64,000 nt of DNA from Odontocerum albicorne (taxonomy: Eukaryota; Arthropoda; Insecta; Trichoptera; Odontoceridae), in assembly GCA_949825065.1 (NCBI GenBank), contig OX463847.1, forward strand, positions 37,131,036-37,195,035. Direction: 5' to 3'. Made by a program: the position numbers and the translations under genes. The notes beneath the pieces were generated by a model. The model did not search any database. It saw only the letters and a list, made by a program, of their open reading frames with translations, and was not told the origin of the DNA. This document shows positions 55,745 through 64,000 of this stretch, one piece after another (within the stretch, counting starts at the first letter, position 1; every line of letters starts with the position of its first letter).

Positions 55745-56840
55745 GTAATTTATTTTTATCAAAAACTGTTTATTCCACTTTTTTGTGACGGTATAACCCT
55801 ACCGGTTTCAAGGTTTTCACCTCATCTTCAGGGGAACACAAACAAGACTAAATGCTGTTCGAACTGGTACCGATATACACACTTCAACGGTTGGGGGCTG
55901 AGGGGTGAGGGAGGCATGGGACGATTTCGGCCAAGAGCGGAGAGATTTTTGAGATATAACTGTTCAACAGATGTTCGAATCGATGTACTGACTTAGAAAT
56001 TTCTAGGGCCTCTAATCTGTCCAATTTATTTCCGTTACTACTGATATGTAAGAATTTGGCATCATCGATAGAAAAAGTATGGTTTTCATGGTGACAATGA
56101 TTAGCCATTTCAGAATAAACTAGAGGATTTGTTAAGGTGGATTTGTGTTCATGAAATCTCTTTTCAAAAGATCTTCCTGTCTTTCCTATGTGGAAATTAT
56201 CACAGTCAGCACATAAAAGTTTATACACACCACTGTTGCTAAGTATTCCATTTTTGCCTTTCCCATTAAATAAGAGTTTCCGGAGATTAAAATTAGTGTA
56301 AAAAGCTGGCTTTATGTGACTTGGAATATTTTTGGTTATTTCGTATATGTTTTTTATAAATAGGACTTTGTTCCATTTATAGGTATGCTTATAGGTGTCG
56401 TTAAATATATAATCTTTTATAAGTTTCTTTTTTGTTTTGTTTTTTAAAAGTGAATCAATGAGGCTTCCATTATTTGTAGCTATTTTTTTTATGGTTATTA
56501 ATGCCTTTTTAAAATTGTCGTCGGTTAATGGGACACTGAGTAATCTATGAAGCATACAGTTAAATACGGCGAATTTATGGTTATTAGGATGGTTGCAAGT
56601 TGCTGGAATTATAGAGTCTGAATAAGTATTTTTCCTATATATATCAAAGTCAAATGTGCCATTTTTCCGAGATAATGTTAGGTCCAAGAAATTTAATGTT
56701 CCGTCCTGTTCTGTTTCTAGTGTAAATTTTATAAAACTCTCTATAGAACTTAGGATGTATTGAGGATGCCACTTGGTAGCTGGCCGAGTCAAATGTTGTT
56801 TTATCACTCACAAGAGACTTGACGAAATAGATGTCCATTC
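55745..56840 (-). mobile_element. Penelope-like element, 5'-truncated 3' end
   Basis: Minus-strand element. The RT thumb/linker and GIY-YIG endonuclease region (55884-56807) are followed at 55745-55860 by the terminal-repeat motif: GTTCCCCTGAAGATGAGGTG, CCTTGAAACCGGTAGGG and TACCGTC. It lies just past the NLE1 polyadenylation signal and before the mauritiana mariner. The palm/finger RT motifs are absent, so it is a truncated copy. Confidence 0.8.
55884..56807 (-). pseudogene. Penelope-like polyprotein fragment: RT C-terminus and GIY-YIG endonuclease
   Basis: An open frame of 307 codons, truncated at its N-terminus: a stop lies directly before the first codon, and the apparent start is GTG, not ATG. 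The first part (LDLTLSRKNGTFDFDIYRKN, TYSDSIIPATCNHPNNHKFA) is the RT thumb region. The C-terminal part has SGVYKLLCADCDNFHIGKTG then RSFEKRFHEH. This is the GIY-YIG nuclease with the normal Y-I-G written as H-I-G, plus the Penelope-type spaced Cys pair. PLEs use this nuclease for target-primed reverse transcription. The frame after truncation is clean, so the copy may be fairly young, but it cannot encode a working enzyme. Confidence 0.85.
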
Positions 56841-57036
56841 TACATTATATGTCACATTACGCTACAGAGATTCATAGTCTCGGCCTAGCGTGGGAGAACA
56901 TGGGCTTGAAAGTAGGTATTTTGCAGCATCGCTGTATTCCTGATGGAGCATATAAAGTGATGAAATTTAGTGAATTCATATTCTAAACTATGGATTGGAG
57001 ATTTACTTAATTCTTAGGCTTAGATGGTATAGGCTA

Positions 57037-58522
57037 CCAGGTCTGCAAATATGAAACCGGAATTTGCTCATAGATGGCTCTAGTTGTCAGTGTAGTGACT
57101 GTCAAACCGCGTCATTGGCGCCATTTTCTTTTGTTTACATTTGTCAAAGACTTACCTCACAACAATACAAGTTTAATACAACTATAGTTCGGAAATTATA
57201 GGATGAGTCCTGTGACAGCTCACAAATTTGCCCCAATACAACCTTATGTAATGTATTTACCTAAATAACTTGCAATTTATTAGAATTGAGGCTTATATTA
57301 AAGTAGATAAAATAATTAAAATTACTGAACATCGTTACAAGTTTGTATTGGCACAAATTTGTGAGCTGTCACAGAACTCATCCTAGAATTTCCGAGCTAT
57401 ATATATGTTTTCATAGCGTTGAACATGTCTGTTTTTGTGCCTGAAAACTACGATTTACGGACAGCATTGATTTTCTGTTACCATTTGAAGAAAACTTCTG
57501 CAAAATCGCATCGAATGCTTGTCGAAGCTTACGGTAAGCATGCTCTTGGTAAATCACAGTGCTTTGAGTTTGGTTTAAAAAATTCAAAAGTGGCGATTTT
57601 GACGTGAGAAATGAAGAACGTGGAAGACCACCGAGAAAGTTTGAAGACGCCGAATTGCAAGCATTGCCGGATGAGGATGACGCTCAAACGCAACAACAAC
57701 TCGTGGATCAATTAAATGTGACACAAGAAGCCGTCTCCATACTTTTGAGAGCCATGGGAAAGATCCAAAGGGTGGGAATATGGGTTCCACATGAACTGAA
57801 TGAAAAACAGCAGGAAAACCGAAAAATCACTTGCGAAATGCTGCTCGCCAGGTACAAAAGAAAATAATTTCTCCATCGAATTGTGACTGGCGATGAAAAA
57901 TGATATATTTCGAGAATCCTAAGTGTAAAAGATCATGGGTAACTCCAAACAAACCAGTGACATCGACTGCAAGGCCAAATCGCTATGGACGGAAGACAAT
58001 GCTCTGTGTTTGGTGGGATCAGAAGGGTGTTATCTATTATGAGCTGCTAAAACCTGGCGAAACCGTTAATGCTGAATGCTACCGGCAACAAATGATGGAT
58101 TTGAACCAAGTATTGCGTGAAAAACGACCAGGATATCAAAAGAATGAACACAAAGTGATTTTGCTTCATGATAATGCACCATCGCACACAGCAAAACCGG
58201 TCAAGGAAATGATTTAGGCGTTTAGTTGGCAAATACTTTCGCATGTAGCTTACTCACCAAACTTGGCTCCATTCGATTACTACTTATTTGCATCGAAGGG
58301 GCACGCACTTGCTGAGCAGCGCTTCACTTACGAATATGGCTCGATGGTTTGCCTCAAAAGAGCAACAGTTTTTTTGGCGTGGCATCCACAAATTGCCTCA
58401 GAGATGGGAAAAATGTGTAGCTAGCGATGGGCAATACTTTGAATAAAATATTTTTTACCATTTTCTTACAAGAAATGTGTATTTTATATAAAAAAAAACC
58501 AGTTTCATATTTACAGACCTGA
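57037..58522 (+). mobile_element. Decayed mariner, mauritiana (Mos1-like) subfamily
   Basis: TIRs CCAGGTCTGCAAATATGAAA and the complement of TCAGGTCTGTAAATATGAAA, flanked by TA (57035-57036 and 58523-58524). The transposase starts at the ATG at 57425 (MSVFVPENYDLRTALIFCYH). It continues in broken frames through ERGRPPRKFEDAELQALPDE, WVPHELNEKQQENRKITCEM, TGDEK then a stop, YYELLKPGETVNAECY, LLHDNAPSHTAKP, and SPNLAPFDYYLFASKGHALA. Stops and frameshifts are frequent and part of the C-terminus is scrambled, so it is inactive. It lies 30 bp from the next mariner. Confidence 0.85.
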
Positions 58523-58552
58523 TAATAAATTTCAATATTTTTGACATATTTA

Positions 58553-59828
58553 ATACATCAATCAATAAGTCCGAACTAACCAACAGATGGCGCCTCTAAT
58601 AACAAATCCATACCATTCTCAGTTAGTACCAACCTTTAGAAGTTACGTGTGAAACGTTCATGACATTCCGACATTGTGTCATTGAGTTACAGTGGTTTTA
58701 GTGACGCTACTTTTGCTATTTTCAAAACAATGGAACAAACCGAATTTCGTGTGTTGATAAAACATTGCTTTTTATTGGGAAAAAATACCGTTCAAACTCA
58801 GCCATGGCTCGAAAAGTGTTATCCGGGCTCTGCTCCGTCAAAAACAACCATTTGTTGGTGGTATGCTGATTTCAAATGCGGTCGTACAGACACAAATGAT
58901 GCTGAACGCTCTGGTCGTCCAAATGAGGCTGTTACACCAGAAAACATCAAAAAACCCTCAAAATCGTGATGGAAAATCGCAAAGTAAAGTTGCGTGAGAT
59001 AGCCTACATCTTGAAGATATCATTTGGTAGTGTTTACACTATTTTGCATGAACATTTGGTCATGAAAAATCTTTTTTCGAAATGGGTGCCGCGTTTGCTC
59101 ACAATGGAACAGGAACAACAACGCATCGATGATTCAGAGCGCTGTTTGGCACTGTTTACGCAAAATAAACAGGATTTTTTGCATCGTTATGTGACAATGG
59201 ATGAAACTTGGATCCACCACTATACTCTGGAATCAAATCGGCAGTCAGCTAAGTGGAGAGCAGCCTGTGAAAGTCGTCTGAAGCGTCCAAAAACTCAAGT
59301 CGGCCGGGAAGATTATGGCCTCGGTATTTTGGGATGCGCATGGTATAATATTCATCGATCACCTTGAAAAGGGAAAAACCATCAATAGCGAATATTACAT
59401 AGCGTTTGAAGGAAGAAATTGCAAAAAATCGGCCCCATATGAAGAAGAAAAAAGTTCTCTTTCATCAGGACAATGCATCGTGTCACAAGTCAATGGTAAC
59501 GATGGTCAAATTGCATGAGTTGAACTTCGAATTGCCTCCGCACCCACCGTATTCTCCAGATTTGCCCCCCAGTGACTATTGGCTGTTCGCAGACCTCAAA
59601 AAAATGCTCAGGGAAAGAGATTTGGCTCTAATGAAGAAGTGATTGCCGAAACTAACGCCTATTTTGAAACCAAAGATAAATCGTTCTACACGGCTGGTAT
59701 AGAAAAGTTAGAAAAGCGTTGGAATGAATGTATCGCTCTTGAAGGAGACTATATTGATGAATAAAGAAGAATTTTGGCAAACAAATGGGTTTTTAGTAGT
59801 TAGTCCCGGGACTTATTGATCGATGTGT
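58553..59828 (+). mobile_element. Decayed mariner, irritans (Himar1-like) subfamily
   Basis: The left end (ATACATCAATCAATAAGTCC) and the complement of the right end (ACACATCGATCAATAAGTCC) are inverted, flanked by TA (58551-58552 and 59829-59830). The length of 1276 bp is complete. The transposase begins MEQTEFRVLIKHCFLLGKN near 58731 and ends RWNECIALEGDYIDE. It covers all three catalytic blocks: TMDETWIHHY, LFHQDNASCHKS and SPDLPPSDYWLF. About four frameshifts break it (near 58958, 59305, 59410 and 59610). With few stops otherwise, it looks younger than its mauritiana neighbour. Confidence 0.88.
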
Positions 59829-59830
59829 TA

Positions 59831-61204
59831 GAAGTTTAGAATACACGTTAAATATTTTAAAACAGTATTTTAAAGATTGTGAAATTCGAAAGGCCGCACT
59901 CTCATATCTCTGTGAAACAGACATCCAAGTTTATGATGATGAGTGTACTGGAATCTGGTTTAATCAAGGAATGTAATGTGTGAAATTTTCAATATGTAGA
60001 TAAAACTATGGAATTCATAAATTTCAATGTTTTGATTGATTTACAAGTAGTTAGGTAATATTTAGTTTTTGCTTAATTGTTTTTGTATAATTTTTTTTGT
60101 GGAGTAATTAATTATTTGGTTAAAAATATAGGTGTTTTTTTATGTAATTGCAGAATTAGTGAAAGTAAATAAGATAACTTATGTCCACCCTAATAAGAAT
60201 CTACAAAAGTACAGACTGCACAGGCAATATTTTGGTGGTTGTTGGCAAATATCTCTACAATACGAGACAATGAGGGCTGAAAAATATCTTACAGCTTACC
60301 CAATTTATTTGTTCTCATAAAAGATCGGTGGCAAATGTCATTTAAAGATTTTATAATGTTTTATTCAATTGAATCGCTAAGTCATTCAATTTTATTGGAC
60401 ATAAAGCATTAGTAGTTAGTTAGCTGAAAATTTAAGGATTGCTTGAGATTTTGGATTGATTAGTGAGCCATGTTATCCATCCTCAGTCTATAAAATTACA
60501 TTTTGTAATAATTATAAAAAAAATGTGATTAAGGAGTCCTGTCCTATTAAGCAAAGCAAAGGGATCAACACTATTAGCATCTGGTATATTGAAAAAGTGG
60601 TTTACTAATGTTAAAATTAAATACATAGATTTTCTTACCTATTTGTAGAGGTATATTATGTTCCTTGTATCTTGCGAAAACCTCGATGAGTCTTAAATTA
60701 AACTCTTGTGTAGATAATCTTGACTTAAACTTTTGTATAGAAAAAAAACATTTCAATACTTAGAACAGATGGCGAATTCAACTTTTCATAAGTTGTTTCT
60801 CAAAAAATATTTTATTCACTTTTAGGTTGAAAAGCAGCTTTCTCTATTTATTAACTGACTTTTTAGGAATTATACATATTAAATTTATAATAAATTACTT
60901 TGTAATTCCTCTAATTACATTAATCCCTAGATGTGTTTCTATCTCAAGGCTCTCTTAAGGTTAAATAATCCCGGTTTGTTACGAGAGCAATGCTGGTCAA
61001 ACTGGTGACATGTTTAATCAGAAGTGTGTTTATTGGTCCGATGGGAAAAAAAATAAAAGGAGTGAAGCCTTTTACATTCTTAGGTTATTTATTACTATTT
61101 TATTTTTGCTTATGGCTTTATACAACTCAAATTTATCTAAATTCTTTGTTTTTATATAACTTTTGTGATGTATGTAAAATTATCCTCAGCCATTCTATCA
61201 CTTA
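59831..61204. other. Intergenic stretch; no gene recognised
   Basis: AT-rich sequence between the mariner pair and a LINE fragment. Open frames at 60132-60320 and 60990-61205 are short, lack splice or start context and match nothing I recognise. Confidence 0.5.
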
Positions 61205-61490
61205 GTCACTTTCCATAATCATTTCCAGACTAGTTTATTTCATCACACTCTGCTGCTTTTCCTTTTTTTTTACACCTCTTATGACCATTCTACTTGTTCA
61301 ATACTAAATTCATCCACATTTTCCTAGCTCCCATTTTCACGTCACTGCTCATAAGGCTTTTCAAAATACTTTTTTCATCTCATTCACACATTTCCTAACT
61401 TTCTCGTCCCACCATGTATTGCTTTTTTTATTCCCAACTTTTGCTACATCACAAACCTCTTTTGACACCAAAATGCTTTTACCATTAAAT
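61205..61490 (-). mobile_element. LINE remnant (endonuclease-RT linker)
   Basis: The minus strand reads KSNTWWDEKVRKCVNEMKKV, matching the TWW...V+..V..KK..W segment between the endonuclease and RT domains of RTE/Jockey-like LINEs. Short and frameshifted. It lies about 240 bp downstream of the UTP3 stop codon. Confidence 0.5.
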
Positions 61491-61724
61491 ATAATTTGTT
61501 TATAATAATTAATAAAAACACCTATTGAATATTTCTTTTTGGTAAGTTCTTAATAGGCATTTTAAAAAATGTTATCGTTAATCGCACATGACAAAAATTC
61601 ATATTGATTTGAAAACAATCTTTAATTCTATCAATTATATTGAAATTGAAAAAAGGGAGAAAAAAATATGCATCATTCTTATATACAAAAATTTATTTTC
61701 AAAGATACAATATTAATCCTTATT

Positions 61725-63677
61725 TTATCTAATTTTGATGCTCTTTTTAACATTAGATTTAATACCAGAAATTTCTCCAGCATAACGACTAACTTCCGTA
61801 CGGACTTCTCGTACAGCACCCTTCCTTCGGATTTTAGCTTTTCTGTACTTGTTCCTATGCTTGACCCTTGGGTTTCTTTGTTCCTTCTTACGATGTGGTG
61901 TAAGACCTTTATTTTTGGCCATCTGGTATGTGATAGCACGTTTTTCACCTCCTTCATTAAGAATATTTTCTTCTGTTTGATTCATAACAGTTTCCTCTGG
62001 CTTTTCATCATCCTGTATCTCATCTTGTAGCTCTTCTGAATCATCATCTGACTCTTCAATGCCTTCAGAATCTGCTCCATTCTTAAAACTGATTTTATCA
62101 TTTTCTTTAACTTCCTTACTTTTTTCATTACTGATATTATCTAATAGTTTCAATTTTTTAGATGCTACACCATTCACCTTAACTTTCCGTTTTTTGTTAT
62201 TCTGATTGATATCTTCAACTGCAATAATATCCTGATTGTTTTCAATAGCTTCAAGAATTTGTTCAATTTGAGGCTTAATACTTTTTTCAAATGCAGGTTC
62301 AATTTGATTCAGCATTTTTCTATACTGATACAGTCGTTTAATGACTGGATGATTTTGTGTACTTATCTTTTTAGTTTTTAATAAAAGGTAAAAACTTATA
62401 TTTGTACAGTAATTTAATATTAGATCATACTGTGTTTTAATAAACTTAATAGCAGCACAGTCAGGCAATTTTCCTTTTTTGACTAAATTTAAAATAGGCA
62501 ACAAATTGTCTTTTGCTAGACTGAGCTTAATTTTAAAATCGTTGACTAAACCATTGAATTCTGGAGACTCTTTTTCAAGAAGTTGAAGCTTTTGTCTTTT
62601 AGACATTTGAGATAAATCACTTTTGACGATAATTTCACTCTCCTGCTCCTTACTATCTGGCTTTTTAGATGTGAAGAAATCCAAAGAAAAATCATCATCT
62701 TCAAGATGTTCAGCTAATTTAGTTTGCAATATTCTCGCTTCCTTTTCTTCTAATGTAGCGGCTTGTTCTTCTTTTCCAAATCCTCCATAATCTTCATCAA
62801 CATAATCTGTTGAATAGAACGCCTTCTTCTTTTTACCCCACGCTCTGTTATCGGGTAGTTCATCTCCAGATCCTTCTTTGCCTTCAACATCGCTGTCAGC
62901 TAACTCCAGGTCATCCTTTTCTGATTCCGATTCTGAGAATCCGTACACTTCCTCCTCACTTTCTGACTCATCTCTGTTCCCTTTTCGAGCTTTTTTCAAG
63001 AGACGTTTTTCATTCTCTGAATATTCATTTTCAGAATCAGATGGATTAAAATCTCCATCCAAATCGTATCTGGTGTCAAGTCTGAAAATAACAACATATT
63101 CAGGTTACTTACAATTCTGAAGATTGATTTGTTTCAGAACTTAAAACAAACTACATCAAATAAAATAATCGTCATTGCATAAGCTTGACTGTTTATCAAG
63201 AATTGAATGAATTAAATAGGCATAATATATTTAGAATATAAATTAATTATACATTTAAGTAAAAAAAAAACAATGTTAACATAACAAAACAATCCTTGGC
63301 CTTGAAATTCAGACATAATTTGGTTGAATACATTATTCTTCATATAACTGATGTCCAAAAACTTAATTACTTTTTCAAAAATAAAATAAACATAATCACC
63401 ATTTTCAAAAAATATTGTAGATTTAAAATAAAGATTATTATAATTGTATATTTTATAAAACCTTTTAATTTAAAATGAAAAACGCTCAAAATCAAAAGTT
63501 TTCGACATGAATGTTGAATATTTTCGGGCCAAAATAAATCAATTAATGAAAACGAATTGAATAATTTGTTGTAAGTGTATTTTTCAGATAAAAGCGTTTG
63601 ATCAAGAGTGCAAACGCTTCAATTATATTTTAACATAAATTATTACAAAGAGATGTTTACCTGATTTTCTCAGACAT
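61725..63677 (-). CDS. UTP3: UTP3 / SAS10, SSU processome component (2 exons, 457 aa)
   Basis: Exon 1 is 63677-63661 (ATGTCTGAGAAAATCAG, 17 nt) with a GTAAAC donor. Exon 2 is 63081-61725, after a TTTTCAG acceptor. The joined start reads MSEKIRLDTRYDLDGDFNPS. The apparent start at 63062 is TTG, not ATG. The N-terminal third is acidic and serine-rich. The Sas10/Utp3/C1D domain lies near residues 175-265 (SPEFNGLVNDFKIKLSLAKD). The conserved C-terminal Sas10 domain covers the last 70 residues (ITYQMAKNKGLTPHRKKEQR, NPRVKHRNKYRKAKIRRKG, GIKSNVKKSIKIR). Family role: nucleolar U3-associated factor for early 18S rRNA processing; C1D domains can contact exosome cofactors. Length is close to human UTP3 (479 aa). 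A minus-strand AATAAA lies near 61697-61692. Confidence 0.93.
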
Positions 63678-64000
63678 GTTGAATCGTTAATCGTGACGAT
63701 GTTTAATCAACTGTTACATTCAAGATCTCACTTTTTATATCATCAACAACCGTCAAAAACACGTTGCTATCATTTTAAGGTTACGTGTTTTTGACAAGAG
63801 AGAACACGACCCTTCATTGCCTATGGACTTTTTAGAAGAACCACAAACAAAAAGTTCGATATTTAGGGAGTGCGATTTGTGAAAACAAATTCAATAATCA
63901 AAATCAACGTAAAAATTTTTTTTTTACTATGATATAAATAAAAACTCATCTACATTTGTGTTAAACTTTAATAGTGCGCTCACACAAATTATAAGATGTA
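63678..64000 (-). promoter_or_regulatory. Upstream region of UTP3
   Basis: The 323 bp before the UTP3 ATG hold no reading frame of note and no recognisable repeat end. They should contain the UTP3 5' UTR and promoter. No TATA box or other motif can be assigned with confidence. Confidence 0.35.

Noticed and set aside
63060..63062. Start of UTP3 at 63062
   Set aside because: The codon is TTG and the frame continues upstream to a splice acceptor; an ATG exon at 63677 fits in phase.

Overview
This is AT-rich, intron-rich nuclear DNA from an insect; the order cannot be fixed from sequence alone. The evidence is spliced genes with GT-AG introns, animal gene families (a hemopexin-domain metalloproteinase, RBM19, NLE1, TM9SF3, UTP3, COX19), and a load of mariner, Penelope-like, RTE/Jockey-like and tRNA-SINE repeats typical of insects. 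Gene models were built by hand from reading frames, splice signals and protein-family memory, without alignment.

Layout. 1-9.8 kb: the last coding exon of a matrix metalloproteinase with a probable GPI-anchor tail (1095-1372), then gene-poor repeats. 9.9-10.1 kb: COX19 on the minus strand. 11.5-11.7 kb: a possible small unrecognised gene, minus strand. 11.97-30.93 kb: a complete 15-exon RBM19 (937 aa, six RRMs), plus strand. Its introns hold a hAT MITE, a 360-bp AT array, a pogo/Tigger MITE, LINE tails, minisatellites and an apparently intact cecropia-type mariner. 31-40 kb: intergenic, with deleted mariners, a piggyBac-type MITE, SINEs, a Harbinger remnant and a Penelope terminal repeat. 40.4-42.1 kb: intronless TM9SF3, minus strand, divergent from NLE1. 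43.2-55.5 kb: a complete 9-exon NLE1 (476 aa), plus strand, whose last coding exon is only 13 nt. 53.6-59.8 kb: a transposon cluster with a Penelope palindrome holding a piece of mariner, a mariner fold-back, a Penelope GIY-YIG domain and two back-to-back decayed mariners. 61.7-63.7 kb: UTP3/SAS10 (457 aa), minus strand, with a 17-nt first coding exon.

How the genes relate. Three of the six recognised genes act in ribosome assembly: RBM19 and UTP3 in the small-subunit processome, NLE1 in late pre-60S maturation. COX19 serves mitochondrial copper delivery to cytochrome oxidase, TM9SF3 is a Golgi/endosomal nonaspanin, and the MMP remodels extracellular matrix.

The most unusual structure is at 53.59-53.85 kb: two inverted Penelope terminal repeats, each with a hammerhead-ribozyme-like core, flank a 44-bp piece identical to mariner sequence lying exactly 900 bp downstream.
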